A stretch of DNA of 64,000 nucleotides from Cyclobacteriaceae bacterium (GCA_947458585.1 CANGYY010000001.1:1-64000); one strand, 5' to 3'. Positions 9,305-19,980 are shown, counted from the first letter of the stretch. A program made the numbers and translations. Notes: generated from the sequence alone by a model not told the origin.

Positions 9305-9745
9305 TTATTCTTGAACGGTGAGCGTGACCGTATTGCTCTTTGTGTCAATGTCAATCCGGCTAGGCTGCACTAGCGATGCAGACGTCTCTTTGGTGAGCTT
9401 GAGGTCGTAAGCTTTTCGATCGTATTTCATTACCGATCCTGATAGTACATCGATGCCCCAGCCAAACAAGTTGCCGAAATTGATAATGCTGACTAAGTTA
9501 AATTCCTTATCAAGAGTGATGAGACGAGTTTCGTAGCCGTCCAACTTAAACTCCACTTCGGTATCGTTGACACTTCGCTTGATTCGGTAGTTGCAAGGCG
9601 TGGTGCAGATTTCCACACCATCCTTGTAGATGGTAGCCCCTGAAGGAGTAGAGGTAAACGCAATTCGGTCTTTGTTACCAGTAAAAATGGTCGCACAGCT
9701 AGTCATCAAAAAGAGGGCAATCAGAAAGAATGGGATTTTGTTCAT
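9305..9745 (-). CDS. PEGA-domain lipoprotein
   Basis: Lipobox LFLMTSCATIF; FTSTPSGATIYKDGVEICTTPCNYRIKRS...VEFKLDGYETR, PEGA pattern. Confidence 0.75.
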   Translation of the reverse strand: MNKIPFFLIALFLMTSCATIFTGNKDRIAFTSTPSGATIYKDGVEICTTPCNYRIKRSVNDTEVEFKLDGYETRLITLDKEFNLVSIINFGNLFGWGIDVLSGSVMKYDRKAYDLKLTKETSASLVQPSRIDIDTKSNTVTLTVQE

Positions 9746-9923
9746 GATGCTTTTGTTTTAGTTGTATAAAAAAAGTTAAATTAATCTGCAAATAAGAATA
9801 TTTTTAGGATTATTGAGTTGTACGGAGCTGTCGTGGAAAGGGTTTGATTCCAACTAAATAAGTTTTTTTCGGAGGATGTATTCTTCCTCCCTGTCCTAGC
9901 AGCAGCGAATCTTTCTTTACGGA

Positions 9924-11267
9924 CTACCCATTAAAAATCAACTTGACCGTCGTGCCTTGGCCAAGTTCTGAGCGTACTTGAATGTTGCCCTTGTGTCGAC
10001 GCATGATTTGCTTGGACAAACTCAAGCCGATACCCGAACCCTTCTGTTTGGTGGTGAAAAAGGGAATAAAAATCTTTTCCAAGGCTTCTTCTTCGATGCC
10101 CTTGCCCGAATCGGTGACTTCTAGAATAATCTTTCCTGCCTCATCAATAAAGCCTTTCAGGTGAATTACTTGTAGCGGAGCGTCCTCTAGCGCCTGAATG
10201 GCATTGTGCATCAAGTTGATCAATACCTGCTCAATCTGGGTTTGGTCACCAAATAGGATAAGTTCCTTAGGTTCCAATTCCTTGGTTAGCTGGATGCCCT
10301 GTCGTTCTAGCTGATGCTGCAGCAAGAGTTCCAACTGATCAAAAAGTGAGGCCAACCCAATGCTTCCAAACTTGGGTGCAGGAACATGGGCCAAACTGCG
10401 GAAATCGGATACAAAGCTCACCAAACCCTCACTTCGCTTCTCGATAGTTTGAACTCCCATCAAAAAATCCTCCATGTCTGCTGGATTCAAGGATTCCTTC
10501 AGCTCCAGTTTTTGCTCCAATTCACCTTTCAAGGTCCCTGCCAAGGAAGAAATCGGGGCGATGGAATTCATGATCTCGTGCGTGAGGATATTGACTAAAT
10601 TCTGCCAGGCCTCCATTTCCTTTTCCTCTAATTCGGACTGGATGTTTTGTAGAGACACCAACTTGAAGCGCTCTCCACGCATCAGCAGCTCAATCACATA
10701 CACGGAAAGCTGCATGATTCCATCCGGGTGGGCAATCTTAATCAATTCACTGCCGCCTGTTCGCAGCTGCTGTATGGCTTGATGCAGTTCCTTATTGATC
10801 TGCTCCACCTCTTGGATTTGTTTGAGCTCCTCCACCTGTAGGATGCGCTTGGCGGCCACATTCAGAATTTGAATGTCTCCATTTTCTCCATAAGTAATCA
10901 GGCCAATGCTGAGGTGCTTGAATACAGATCGGAAATACTGGTAGTTAGCTTCCTTCTCCGCTTGGTCTTCCTTGAGTTTGGCCAAAATGGCATTGAATTC
11001 AATATGCAAGTCGTCTGTTTCGGTCCCATCAAATTTGACGGGGTAAAGTTGGCTGTACTTGTCCTGCTTGATGTTGTTGAGGAAAAGTCGCACTTTCTTG
11101 AAAGAACTTTCGGCATACTTGACTAAAAAAATAAGTTGGATCCCCGCCACGATCAGAAATAGGGAAGTAGCAAATACTCCCCAGCCTCCCACAAGGGAAT
11201 AGGCCATTAGAAACAGGGTGGCGGTAAGCAAGGCAATACGCCCTAGTAAGCCAACTTTATAATCCAT
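9924..11267 (-). CDS. sensor histidine kinase (NtrB-like, PAS + HisKA + HATPase)
   Basis: N-terminal TM segments; H-box ILTHEIMNSIAPISSLAGTL; N-box INLMHNAIQAL; G-boxes VTDSGKGIEEE, KGSGIGLSLSKQIMRRH. Confidence 0.9.
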   Translation of the reverse strand: MDYKVGLLGRIALLTATLFLMAYSLVGGWGVFATSLFLIVAGIQLIFLVKYAESSFKKVRLFLNNIKQDKYSQLYPVKFDGTETDDLHIEFNAILAKLKEDQAEKEANYQYFRSVFKHLSIGLITYGENGDIQILNVAAKRILQVEELKQIQEVEQINKELHQAIQQLRTGGSELIKIAHPDGIMQLSVYVIELLMRGERFKLVSLQNIQSELEEKEMEAWQNLVNILTHEIMNSIAPISSLAGTLKGELEQKLELKESLNPADMEDFLMGVQTIEKRSEGLVSFVSDFRSLAHVPAPKFGSIGLASLFDQLELLLQHQLERQGIQLTKELEPKELILFGDQTQIEQVLINLMHNAIQALEDAPLQVIHLKGFIDEAGKIILEVTDSGKGIEEEALEKIFIPFFTTKQKGSGIGLSLSKQIMRRHKGNIQVRSELGQGTTVKLIFNG

Positions 11268-12636
11268 ATTTCTCCAATCTTCTGTACAAAGAGGCGCGCG
11301 TTAGTCCCAGTTCCTTCGCGGCTTTGGAGATGTTTCCTCCATTTTTATCGATTGCACGTTGAATGGTATTTCGTTCCATATCATCCAAGTTGAGTGTGGT
11401 ACTTGCCTGTGTTTTTTCGGAGGCGGGCTTCGCGGAAAGAAAAAAGAAGTCCCGGGTATCCAGTTCATCCCCATCTGCCATGATGATGGCACGCTCGATG
11501 GCATGCTGCAGTTCGCGGATATTTCCCGGCCAGGAGTAGCGCTGCAAAAGTTCCATGGCTGTAGGCCGGATGCCTTGGAAGTTTTTGCGGTACTTCTGCG
11601 CATACTGTCGTAAGTAGTGGTTGGCCAGTTGCGGAATGTCGTCTTGCCGCTCCCGAAGCGGAGGTAGGTAGATTTCCACGGTATTGATTCGGTACAAGAG
11701 GTCTTGTCTGAAGGTATTGTAGGATACCATGTCGTGCACCGGCATATTGGTGGCACAGATCAGTCGGATATCGACCGGGATGGATTGATTGGTTCCGATG
11801 CGGGTCACTTCCCGTTTTTGGAGTACAGTGAGCAACTTGGATTGCAAGGGCATGGATAAGTTGCCAATTTCATCCAAAAAGAGGGTTCCCTGGTCTGCCA
11901 CTTCAAATCGACCGGCCCGATCTTCCTTGGCATCTGTAAATGCCCCGCGCTTGTGTCCAAAGAGCTCAGATTCAAAAAGCGTTTCAGTAATAGATCCCAT
12001 ATCCACCCCTGCAAAAATCTCTTCATTGCGTAGGGAGCGCTCATGGATTGCACGGGCAATCAGTTCCTTGCCGGTTCCGTTTTCTCCCAAAATCAAGACG
12101 TTGGCATCAGTTTGCGCCACCTTATCGATGATGGAAAAAATGTTTTTCATGGAAGCGGACTGTCCAATGATCTCGGTATAGTTCTTCTTTAGGTCGCTTT
12201 GCAAGGTTTTTTGCTTCTTGTGCAACTTGTCTACCTCTTTGTAGCTTTCCTTCAATTTGAGCGCTGCGGATAGTGTGCCAACCAACTTCTCATTTTGCCA
12301 AGGCTTCAGGATAAAGTCAGTTGCTCCCTCCTTCAAGGCCTGAACGGCCATTTCCACATCCCCAAAAGCGGTAATCAAAATCACCACGGCATTGGGATCA
12401 ATCTCCTTGATCTGGCTCAGCCAGAAAAATCCTTCCTTACCCGAGGTGGTGTCTTCCCGAAAATTCATATCCAAAAGGATTACATCGAAGTTTTGGGTAT
12501 TGATTAAAAATGGGATTCTTCGAGGATCTTTCTCAATATGCACTTCTTTGGCATGCTTCTTCAATAGCATTTTTGCTGCAAAAAGTAAGTCCTCGTTGTC
12601 ATCGATGATCAGTATACGTCCGAGTTGCTGTTCCAT
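11257..12636 (-). CDS. sigma-54-dependent response regulator (NtrC family)
   Basis: Receiver domain (ILIIDDNEDLLFAA..DVILLDMNF), AAA+ GENGTGKELIARAIH, GAFTDA loop, Fis-type HTH at C-terminus. Confidence 0.93.
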   Translation of the reverse strand: MEQQLGRILIIDDNEDLLFAAKMLLKKHAKEVHIEKDPRRIPFLINTQNFDVILLDMNFREDTTSGKEGFFWLSQIKEIDPNAVVILITAFGDVEMAVQALKEGATDFILKPWQNEKLVGTLSAALKLKESYKEVDKLHKKQKTLQSDLKKNYTEIIGQSASMKNIFSIIDKVAQTDANVLILGENGTGKELIARAIHERSLRNEEIFAGVDMGSITETLFESELFGHKRGAFTDAKEDRAGRFEVADQGTLFLDEIGNLSMPLQSKLLTVLQKREVTRIGTNQSIPVDIRLICATNMPVHDMVSYNTFRQDLLYRINTVEIYLPPLRERQDDIPQLANHYLRQYAQKYRKNFQGIRPTAMELLQRYSWPGNIRELQHAIERAIIMADGDELDTRDFFFLSAKPASEKTQASTTLNLDDMERNTIQRAIDKNGGNISKAAKELGLTRASLYRRLEKYGL

Positions 12637-12763
12637 GGGAGTTGTTTGGGATATACCCTAGAAAAATAGTGCCAACAGGGATTAAATCCTTTCACACTAG
12701 ATTTCAAGGTAAATATGTCCGAAAATGTACGATTTTATCCGATTTCCGTACACTTTTTTTGGT

Positions 12764-12794
12764 TTGGGGCACCTAATTGTTTTTCCTACCTTTG
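12764..12794 (+). promoter_or_regulatory. Bacteroidetes-type promoter (TTG-N20-TAnnTTTG)
   Basis: TTG at 12764-12766 and TACCTTTG at 12787-12794, about 22 bp upstream of the FKBP start codon. Confidence 0.55.
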
Positions 12795-12816
12795 GCGTTC
12801 ACAAAACTTGAATCAC

Positions 12817-13242
12817 ATGTCAGCTAAAAAAGGGGATGCCGTAGCCGTCCATTACACCGGAAGATTGGAAGATGGGAGTATTTTTGACTCCTCGGTTTCC
12901 AGGTCACCACTGAGTTTTACACTTGGCGATGGCAACATGATCAAAGGCTTTGATTCGGCAGTTTATGGAATGGCCATCGGAGACCATAAAACAGTGACCA
13001 TTCCCGCAGCAGAGGCCTATGGAGAGCGTCGTCAGGACATGATGATTGAAGTGCCCTTGTCACAAGTTCCCCCAGATATTCAGCCTGAACTCGGACTTCA
13101 ATTGACGCTTCAAGGTCCAGGTGGGCAACCCATGCCTGTAACCGTGGTGGAGCTAGACGAAGAAAAAATCGTCCTAGATGCCAACCATGAATTGGCAGGT
13201 CAAGACCTAATTTTTGACATCGAACTGGTTTCTATCGGATAA
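12817..13242 (+). CDS. slyD: FKBP-type peptidyl-prolyl cis-trans isomerase (SlyD-like)
   Basis: MSAKKGDAVAVHYTGRLEDGSIFDSS...GFDSAVYGMAIGDHKTVTIPAAEAYGER. The longer ORF start (12715) lies upstream of the putative promoter. Confidence 0.85.
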   Translation: MSAKKGDAVAVHYTGRLEDGSIFDSSVSRSPLSFTLGDGNMIKGFDSAVYGMAIGDHKTVTIPAAEAYGERRQDMMIEVPLSQVPPDIQPELGLQLTLQGPGGQPMPVTVVELDEEKIVLDANHELAGQDLIFDIELVSIG

Positions 13243-13286
13243 GCATTCTTTGGATACACTATCCCTAAGTAGTGGATTCGTAAATC

Positions 13287-13325
13287 AAAAAAGCCCTTCA
13301 ATATTCCTTTGAAGGGCTTTTTTTG
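13287..13325. terminator. bidirectional terminator hairpin
   Basis: AAAAAAGCCCTTCAatattcctTTGAAGGGCTTTTTTT between convergent genes. Confidence 0.85.
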
Positions 13326-13346
13326 ATCAAATTTCTAGTTCCAGGG

Positions 13347-14168
13347 TTACTTCTCAAAAGTTGAGTCATATGGAATTGCACTTGAGCTAGGAGTGGAGGT
13401 AAACTGCAGGAGCTTGACTTCCGAATCGCTCATTTCCAGATAGGTACTCTGGCTCACCCATTCGCCTAGATTGAAATAGGTAGCGCCTTCGCCCACTGGC
13501 AACTGTAAGGGGAGGTGCCGGTGTCCAAAGATGTAGTAGTCATGGGCCGATTTCTGATCGAGTTCTTTGCAGTAGGCCCAAAGCCATTCTCCATCTCCCA
13601 AAAATCGCTGCTCATCCTTGCTACTATTACTGACCCGACTTTTGCCTGACCAGGCCTTTGCTAGCCGGATCCCAATGTCTGGGTGAATCCATCGGAAAAG
13701 CCATTTCGCTAAAGGATTGGTGAATATTTTCTTCAAAAACTTGTAAGTGGCATCTCCAGGACCCAAGCCGTCTCCATGGCCTACTAAGATTTTTTTGCCA
13801 GCCACTTGAATTTCAATGGGATGGGTATACACAGGAATCCCAAGTTCTTGGGTGAAATAATCTCGCATCCATAGGTCGTGGTTGCCTGTAAAAAAAAGAA
13901 TTGGAATCCCTCGGTCACGAAGTTGGGAAAGCTTTGCTAAAAAAGGGAGCTGCCCTTTGGGGATGACTTCGCGGTACTCAAACCAGAAGTCGAAAACATC
14001 TCCTACCAGAAAAATAGCTGCTGCCTCGTCTGCAATGTAGTCCAGCCAAGCGATGATGCGATCTTGACGCTCCCTGCTCGATTTGAAATCAGGGGCACCT
14101 AAGTGAAAGTCGGAGGCGAAGAACAGCTTTTTCCCGTGAAGGGGAAAATTCAGGTCGGAGGCTTGCAT
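13347..14168 (-). CDS. lpxH: UDP-2,3-diacylglucosamine diphosphatase (LpxH-type calcineurin-like phosphoesterase)
   Basis: FFASDFHLGAP, FLVGDVFDFWFEYREVIPKG, FFTGNHDLWM, GHGDGLGPGD, IFGHRHLP. Confidence 0.85.
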   Translation of the reverse strand: MQASDLNFPLHGKKLFFASDFHLGAPDFKSSRERQDRIIAWLDYIADEAAAIFLVGDVFDFWFEYREVIPKGQLPFLAKLSQLRDRGIPILFFTGNHDLWMRDYFTQELGIPVYTHPIEIQVAGKKILVGHGDGLGPGDATYKFLKKIFTNPLAKWLFRWIHPDIGIRLAKAWSGKSRVSNSSKDEQRFLGDGEWLWAYCKELDQKSAHDYYIFGHRHLPLQLPVGEGATYFNLGEWVSQSTYLEMSDSEVKLLQFTSTPSSSAIPYDSTFEK

Positions 14169-14200
14169 GGGGTAAAGATAGATGCAATCCCTCAAAAAAG

Positions 14201-14228
14201 GAAAAGCCCCGGAAATCCGAGGCTTTTC
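14201..14228 (-). terminator. terminator-like hairpin after ftsH
   Basis: GAAAAGCCcCGGaaatCCGaGGCTTTTC perfect stem arms. Confidence 0.65.
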
Positions 14229-14231
14229 ACG

Positions 14232-16307
14232 TTAAGCTTCTGTTTTGGATTCTTCAACATCCGGATCCGTACTAGGGGGAATTGCTTCTGCAGTTTCTTC
14301 CTTTTTCGTCACCTCCTCGGCTTCAGGTCCTGATTCAGCCACTGCGGGCTCTTTTTTATTGGTAAAGGCCTGGTAGGTCGTCTCCTTTTCAAAAGGTCGT
14401 TTCCCGATTAGACGCTCCAAATCTGCTTGGAATAGAATCTCTTTTTCAAGTAACTCCTTGGCAAGTATTTCAAGTTCTGCCTGGTGCTTGCGCAACAAAT
14501 CAAGAACACGTGTGTAGGCAAACTGGATCAACTTACTCACTTCCTGATCAATCATCTCTGCAGTCGCTTCCGAATAGGGCTTTGTCATCTTGTACCCATC
14601 GCTCTTGCTTTCGTAGAAGGAAACATTGCCTAATTTCTCGTTCATGCCGTACACCGATACCATGGAGTAGGCCATCTTGGTAATGCGCTCTAGGTCACTC
14701 AAGGCTCCTGTAGAGATCTTTCCAAAGATAATTTCCTCCGCAGCTCTACCCCCTAGGGTCATGCACATCTCATCGATGAGCTGCTCAGTTTGGTACAGGA
14801 ACTGTTCCTTAGGCAAGTACTGGGCATAGCCGAGTGCCGCCACTCCACGTGGTACGATGGATACCTTTACCAAAGGGTCAGCATGCTCCAAGTACCAGCC
14901 GGCTACTGCGTGACCAGCCTCGTGGTAAGCCACAATTTTCTTTTCTTCTGGAGAGATAATCTTGGTTTTCTTTTCCAATCCTCCAATCACTCGGTCGATG
15001 GCATCTTGGAAATCTTGCATATCCACCGCTTCCTTATTTTTTCGAGCAGCAATCAAGGCTGCTTCGTTGCAGACGTTGGCAATCTCTGCCCCTGCAAAAC
15101 CAGGAGTTTGCGCAGCCAATTTTTTAGCATCCACTTCTGCGATGGTCTTGATTGGCTTGAGGTGCACCTTGAAGATGGCCTCTCTACCTACGATGTCTGG
15201 CTTGTCAATAGAAATCTGACGGTCAAATCGTCCTGGCCGAAGCAAGGCACTATCCAATACGTCTGGTCGGTTAGTTGCTGCCAATACAATGACTCCTGAA
15301 TCGGTACCGAATCCATCCATCTCCACCAATAGGGAGTTGAGCGTGTTCTCCCGTTCGTCGTTGGAGCCTGGCATTTGGCCTTTGCCACGTGAACGGCCGA
15401 TGGCGTCAATTTCATCGATGAAAATGATACAAGGCGCCTTTTCCTTGGCTTGCTTGAATAGGTCACGTACACGTGCAGCACCTACCCCTACAAACATTTC
15501 CACGAAATCAGAACCGGAAAGCGTGAAGAAAGGTACACCCGCTTCACCAGCTACGGCTTTGGCAAGCAAGGTTTTACCCGTACCTGGAGGGCCTACGAGC
15601 AATGCACCTTTTGGTATTTTTCCACCCAACTTGGTGAATTTGGATGGATTCTTTAAAAATTCTACAATCTCCTGGATTTCAACTTTGGCTTCATCTAGGC
15701 CTGCCACATTGTCAAAGGTAATTTTCACCTTGTTATCGGCATCAAATAGTTGTGCTTTGGATTTGCCCACATTGAAAATCTGTCCACCTGGACCTCCGCC
15801 ACCTGACATGCGGCGCATCATAAACCAGAAGAGTACAAACAATAAAATCATGAACCCAAAGCTTCCAAAGTAGTTGCTCCAGTTTTCTTCGTTAGTCACC
15901 GAGAATCCTATTTTTTCGGCTCCGGCCGGCATTTTTTCTTCCAATGCCTGGAAGTCAGCCTGGAATTTGTCTGCAGTAGTTACTTGCAAAGCATAGTGAG
16001 GACCTTCAGGATTGAAAAAAGTGGAATTGGCTTCCAGCTCAGTTTTGTATTTGGCATTTTGAAGTGCGGCAGGTTTGAGGGTCACATCCACCCGATTCAT
16101 ATTCCGTACGATCACTACCTTAGCAACATCTCCAGAAGTGTAAATATCCTCGAAACGCTTCTGGGTGATGTCAATGACAGCACCACGCTGCTGAATCCAG
16201 GTTAGGCCTAGAAGCACCAACACTGCGGCTACAATCAGCCAAAGTTGAAAATTGGGTTTCTGAGGTGCCTTAGGGGTAAAATTCTTATTTTTATTTTTGT
16301 CGCTCAT
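14232..16307 (-). CDS. ftsH: ATP-dependent zinc metalloprotease FtsH
   Basis: [26 protein letters not shown] region, [10 protein letters not shown] zinc motif, two N-terminal TM segments. Confidence 0.97.
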   Translation of the reverse strand: MSDKNKNKNFTPKAPQKPNFQLWLIVAAVLVLLGLTWIQQRGAVIDITQKRFEDIYTSGDVAKVVIVRNMNRVDVTLKPAALQNAKYKTELEANSTFFNPEGPHYALQVTTADKFQADFQALEEKMPAGAEKIGFSVTNEENWSNYFGSFGFMILLFVLFWFMMRRMSGGGGPGGQIFNVGKSKAQLFDADNKVKITFDNVAGLDEAKVEIQEIVEFLKNPSKFTKLGGKIPKGALLVGPPGTGKTLLAKAVAGEAGVPFFTLSGSDFVEMFVGVGAARVRDLFKQAKEKAPCIIFIDEIDAIGRSRGKGQMPGSNDERENTLNSLLVEMDGFGTDSGVIVLAATNRPDVLDSALLRPGRFDRQISIDKPDIVGREAIFKVHLKPIKTIAEVDAKKLAAQTPGFAGAEIANVCNEAALIAARKNKEAVDMQDFQDAIDRVIGGLEKKTKIISPEEKKIVAYHEAGHAVAGWYLEHADPLVKVSIVPRGVAALGYAQYLPKEQFLYQTEQLIDEMCMTLGGRAAEEIIFGKISTGALSDLERITKMAYSMVSVYGMNEKLGNVSFYESKSDGYKMTKPYSEATAEMIDQEVSKLIQFAYTRVLDLLRKHQAELEILAKELLEKEILFQADLERLIGKRPFEKETTYQAFTNKKEPAVAESGPEAEEVTKKEETAEAIPPSTDPDVEESKTEA

Positions 16308-16373
16308 CGCTTGTTAGGGAGTGCTGGTGTAAATGCTAAAACAGATTTGGGAGGTGAAAGTTCAGGGAAGCGC

Positions 16374-16721
16374 TTAGGAAATTCGAGTGGTCTTGGCATC
16401 CCCCCACAATTCTTCAAGACCGTAGTATTCTCTTTTGTCTGAAAGAAAAATATGGACCACCACATTGACATAGTCCATCAAAACCCATTGCCCATTGGCT
16501 CGGCCTTCAATTTTCCATGCTGGCGATTCTCCAGCCTTGTGTACTTGCTCCTCGATAGATTTGGAAATTGCGTCCAATTGGGTGTCTGAATTACCCGAAC
16601 AAATTACAAAAAAATCGGTCACCGTATCTTTTACTGACCGAAGGTCCATGACCGTAATTTCGGAAGCCTTTTTTTCCTCCATTCCTTTGACGATGACCTT
16701 ACTCAGCTGTTGTGCTGTCAT
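16374..16721 (-). CDS. rsfS: ribosome silencing factor RsfS
   Basis: KASEITVMDLRSVKDTVTDFFVICSGNSDTQLDAI...GQWVLMDYVNVVVHIFLSDKREYYGLEELWGDA. Confidence 0.95.
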   Translation of the reverse strand: MTAQQLSKVIVKGMEEKKASEITVMDLRSVKDTVTDFFVICSGNSDTQLDAISKSIEEQVHKAGESPAWKIEGRANGQWVLMDYVNVVVHIFLSDKREYYGLEELWGDAKTTRIS

Positions 16722-16725
16722 ACTA

Positions 16726-16755
16726 TTGATTTAAACTATGTCTTCGGTACCTTTG
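16726..16755 (+). promoter_or_regulatory. Bacteroidetes-type promoter (TTG-N19-TAnnTTTG)
   Basis: TTG at 16726-16728 and TACCTTTG at 16748-16755, 19 bp upstream of the birA ATG. Confidence 0.6.
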
Positions 16756-16774
16756 AGTTCCGAATCTCTAACGA

Positions 16775-17539
16775 ATGTATAAAATTCTTGCCAACACGCT
16801 TTTTCTAGGTAAAGATATTCATTTTCTGCCAGACTGTCATTCTACCAATGACATCGCTTTGCAGGCTTTACGCCAAAAAGAGGCATACGAAGGGAGCATT
16901 TTTATTACAAATCACCAAACTCGCGGTAAAGGACAACGAGGAAATACTTGGGAAACCAAGCCTGGAGAGAATTTGACTTTTTCACTTGTGCTTCAACCCT
17001 ATTTCTTGGATTTGAGCGAGCAGTTTTTTTTGAATATGGCCATTTCCAATGCCATTCGGCAGGGTATGCAAGAATATATCCCCCAACTGCAAGTCAAATG
17101 GCCCAACGATTTGGTAGTTCCAGGTACAGGGAAAATCGGTGGAATCTTGATTGAAAACTTGGTAGGGAGCAAGGGTTGGGAGTATGCCGTCGTAGGAATC
17201 GGATTAAATATCAACCAAAGGGAATTTTCAAGTCCTCAAGCCACATCCCTTTCGCTGGTAACGGGCAGTTCTTATCCCTTGGAAGAACTTTTTAAGTTAC
17301 TCATCATCCAGGTAGAACAAGCCTATTTAGCGCTCAAGAAAGGGAAAAGGGAATTACTCCAACAAGAATACCTGCGACAGCTGTACTTATTGAATCAATG
17401 GGCTCAGTTTCGGGTTGGGGAACAAACCCTCGAAGGAAAAATCATAGGCCTATCCGAAATGGGAAATTTGCTTCTTGAACTACCATCGGGCCAACAGCAA
17501 AGTTTTGGTATCAAAGAGATTACCTTCCCGAATTTCTGA
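16775..17539 (+). CDS. birA: biotin--[acetyl-CoA-carboxylase] ligase
   Basis: HQTRGKGQRGNTWETKPGENLTFSLVL, VKWPNDLVVPGTGKIGGILIENLV, VVGIGLNIN. Confidence 0.93.
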   Translation: MYKILANTLFLGKDIHFLPDCHSTNDIALQALRQKEAYEGSIFITNHQTRGKGQRGNTWETKPGENLTFSLVLQPYFLDLSEQFFLNMAISNAIRQGMQEYIPQLQVKWPNDLVVPGTGKIGGILIENLVGSKGWEYAVVGIGLNINQREFSSPQATSLSLVTGSSYPLEELFKLLIIQVEQAYLALKKGKRELLQQEYLRQLYLLNQWAQFRVGEQTLEGKIIGLSEMGNLLLELPSGQQQSFGIKEITFPNF

Positions 17540-17568
17540 TTCTACTTCTGATTTTGGATTTTATCCAA

Positions 17569-17576
17569 TACCTTTG
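17569..17576 (+). promoter_or_regulatory. TAnnTTTG -7 element upstream of ahcY
   Basis: TACCTTTG, 85 bp upstream of the ahcY ATG; no well-spaced -33 TTG seen. Confidence 0.35.
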
Positions 17577-17661
17577 CGGGGCCAAAAAGGCGAACCTACC
17601 TACCCTAAGCAGTCAGGCCCTTAACATTTAACGCTTTAACATTTTTAACAATTCATAAATT

Positions 17662-18972
17662 ATGTCCACTTCCACCTACATCCCTTACAAAGTCAAAGAC
17701 ATCTCCCTAGCGGAGTGGGGAAGAAAAGAAATTCGTTTGGCAGAAGCTGAAATGCCAGGATTGATGGCCCTTCGTGCTGAGTTTGGTCCATCACAGCCCC
17801 TCAAAGGTGCGCGCGTGGCTGGCTGTCTTCACATGACCATCCAAACTGCCGTGTTGATCGAAACTTTGGTTGCCCTAGGCGCTGAAGTAACTTGGTCTTC
17901 GTGCAACATTTTCTCTACCCAAGACCACGCTGCTGCGGCCATCGCTGCTGCTGGCATCCAAGTATATGCTTGGAAGGGACAAACTGCCGAGGAATTTGAC
18001 TGGTGCATCGAGCAAACGCTATTTTTCGGTGAAGGCCAGCAGCCGCTCAACATGATCCTAGACGATGGTGGTGACTTGACCAACATGGTGCTTGATCAAT
18101 ACCCTGACTTAGTGGCAGGAATCAGAGGTCTTTCTGAAGAAACCACCACTGGGGTACACCGCCTGTACGAGCGCATGAAAAACGGCACGCTCCCTATGCC
18201 TGCGATCAACGTGAATGACTCTGTAACCAAATCTAAGTTTGACAACAAGTACGGCTGTAAGGAATCTCTAGTAGATGCGATCCGTCGCGCTACAGACGTG
18301 ATGATGGCTGGTAAAGTAGCTGTTGTGGCCGGATACGGTGACGTAGGAAAAGGATCTGCTGCATCGCTCAAAGGTGCTGGTGCACGTGTAATCGTCACTG
18401 AAATTGACCCAATCTGTGCGCTTCAGGCAGCTATGGACGGCTTTGCCGTGAAGAAGATGGCTGATGCAATCAAAGAAGCAGATATCGTGGTGACAGCTAC
18501 AGGCAACAAAGACATCATCAGCGGAGCTCACTTCAAGGCAATGAAGGACAAGGCGATTGTGTGTAACATTGGCCACTTCGACAACGAAATCGACATGGCA
18601 TGGTTGAACGATAACTATGGCAACACGAAGAACGTGATCAAGCCTCAGGTAGACTTGTACGAGATCGATGGCAAAGAGATCATCATCTTGGCGGAAGGCC
18701 GATTGGTAAACTTGGGTTGCGCTACGGGTCACCCATCTTTTGTAATGTCCAACTCTTTCACCAACCAGACGTTGGCACAGCTAGAACTTTGGGCTAACTA
18801 CAAGAACTATACTCCTGGAGTATATGTACTTCCCAAGCACTTGGATGAGAAGGTAGCCTTCTTGCACTTGGCCAAGTTGGGCGTACAGCTAGACACCCTT
18901 TCTCAAGACCAAGCGCAATACATCGGCGTGGAGGTTAAAGGGCCGTTTAAGCCGGAATACTATCGTTATTAA
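17662..18972 (+). CDS. ahcY: adenosylhomocysteinase
   Basis: [64 protein letters not shown]-terminal KPEYYRY. Confidence 0.98.
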   Translation: MSTSTYIPYKVKDISLAEWGRKEIRLAEAEMPGLMALRAEFGPSQPLKGARVAGCLHMTIQTAVLIETLVALGAEVTWSSCNIFSTQDHAAAAIAAAGIQVYAWKGQTAEEFDWCIEQTLFFGEGQQPLNMILDDGGDLTNMVLDQYPDLVAGIRGLSEETTTGVHRLYERMKNGTLPMPAINVNDSVTKSKFDNKYGCKESLVDAIRRATDVMMAGKVAVVAGYGDVGKGSAASLKGAGARVIVTEIDPICALQAAMDGFAVKKMADAIKEADIVVTATGNKDIISGAHFKAMKDKAIVCNIGHFDNEIDMAWLNDNYGNTKNVIKPQVDLYEIDGKEIIILAEGRLVNLGCATGHPSFVMSNSFTNQTLAQLELWANYKNYTPGVYVLPKHLDEKVAFLHLAKLGVQLDTLSQDQAQYIGVEVKGPFKPEYYRY

Positions 18973-19005
18973 GAACAGGTAGGTTAACTCTCTTTATGAA
19001 ATTTC

Positions 19006-19036
19006 AAAAAGGAGCTCGAGTTGAGCTCCTTTTTTC
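19006..19036 (+). terminator. rho-independent terminator
   Basis: AAAAAGGAGCTCgagttGAGCTCCTTTTTT. Confidence 0.85.
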
Positions 19037-19084
19037 TTTTCAATTCGTACAAAGGGGAGTATATTGAAAAAAATTAGCAACAAG

Positions 19085-19957
19085 ATGAATTATACCGAAG
19101 GAATGCTCCGAGAAGGCTCTTTGAAGGGCAAAAACATATTGATTACAGGTGGCGGTACAGGCCTTGGCCGAGCCATGGGCGAGTATTTTTTGGAATTGGG
19201 AGCCAACCTAGTGATCACCTCCCGCAAGTTGGAGGTGCTGGAAGAAACAGCCAAGGAGATGATGGCCAAATCAGGTGGGAAGGTCCTGCCACTCGCATGC
19301 GATGTTCGAGACATTGACCAGGTTGAAGCTATGTGGGCCAATTGCATTGCAGCCTTTGGTCAAATCCACGGGGTCTTGAATAATGCAGCGGGCAACTTTA
19401 TCAGTCCTACTGAGCGCCTTTCTGCGAATGCCTTCAATACGGTATTGGATATTGTCTTGAAGGGAACCTCACAGGTTACCCTTACGGCCGGTAAGCACTG
19501 GATTGCGGCCAAGCAGCCAGGGGTATTTTTAAATATTGTCACTACCTACGCATGGACAGGTTCGGGCTATGTGGTACCCTCGGCGGCTGCAAAGGCAGGC
19601 GTTCTAGCATTGACTCGCTCCCTTGCCGTGGAGTGGGCCAAGTACGGCATCCGATCCAATGCCATCGCACCAGGACCATTTCCTACCGAAGGCGCATGGA
19701 GTAGACTACTTCCAGGTGATTTGGTTAAGAAATTTGACCCAGCCAAAAAGGTACCGGTCGGACGAGTAGGGGTACATCAGGAGTTAGCTAACTTGGCGGC
19801 CTACTTGATCTCTGACTTCTCTGCCTATGTAAATGGGGACGTGATCACGATTGATGGGGGAGAATGGTTGAAAGGTGCGGGAGAGTTCAATAATTTGGAG
19901 ATGATACCACAAGAAATGTGGGATATGATGGAGGCATCTCGCGGAAAAAAGCCCTAA
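19085..19957 (+). CDS. SDR family oxidoreductase, 2,4-dienoyl-CoA reductase-like
   Basis: ITGGGTGLGRAMG, LNNAAGNFISPTE, VVPSAAAKAGVLALTRSLAVEWAKYGIRSNAIAPGPFPTEGA. Confidence 0.85.
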   Translation: MNYTEGMLREGSLKGKNILITGGGTGLGRAMGEYFLELGANLVITSRKLEVLEETAKEMMAKSGGKVLPLACDVRDIDQVEAMWANCIAAFGQIHGVLNNAAGNFISPTERLSANAFNTVLDIVLKGTSQVTLTAGKHWIAAKQPGVFLNIVTTYAWTGSGYVVPSAAAKAGVLALTRSLAVEWAKYGIRSNAIAPGPFPTEGAWSRLLPGDLVKKFDPAKKVPVGRVGVHQELANLAAYLISDFSAYVNGDVITIDGGEWLKGAGEFNNLEMIPQEMWDMMEASRGKKP

Positions 19958-19980
19958 GCCCCAAACTACTTTGGGGCTAT
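19957..19980 (+). terminator. hairpin after SDR gene
   Basis: AGCCCCAAA-ctac-TTTGGGGCT perfect 9-bp stem; weak T-tract. Confidence 0.5.

Noticed and set aside
9872-9890. GGAGGA...TCCTCC hairpin between the histidine kinase gene and the PEGA gene
   Set aside because: No T-tract on the relevant strand; could be chance. Not called as a terminator.
11301-11756. 151-aa ORF overlapping the NtrC-like gene in another frame
   Set aside because: Same strand, alternate frame of a clear sigma-54 activator; low-complexity out-of-frame translation.
12715-12816. N-terminal extension of the FKBP ORF (34 aa)
   Set aside because: Contains the putative promoter (TTG-N20-TACCTTTG) and does not resemble a signal peptide or FKBP sequence; the ATG at 12817 is preferred.
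15289-15873. 194-aa plus-strand ORF inside ftsH
   Set aside because: Antisense shadow of the ftsH AAA+ coding region; Ser/Pro/Ile-rich translation without domain signal.
17540-17661. Possible SAH riboswitch upstream of ahcY
   Set aside because: I could not recognise the conserved SAH riboswitch core; only a TAnnTTTG element and AT-rich leader are visible.
18268-18732. 154-aa antisense ORF inside ahcY
   Set aside because: Lies fully antisense to a highly conserved gene; composition looks like a shadow ORF and no domain is recognisable.
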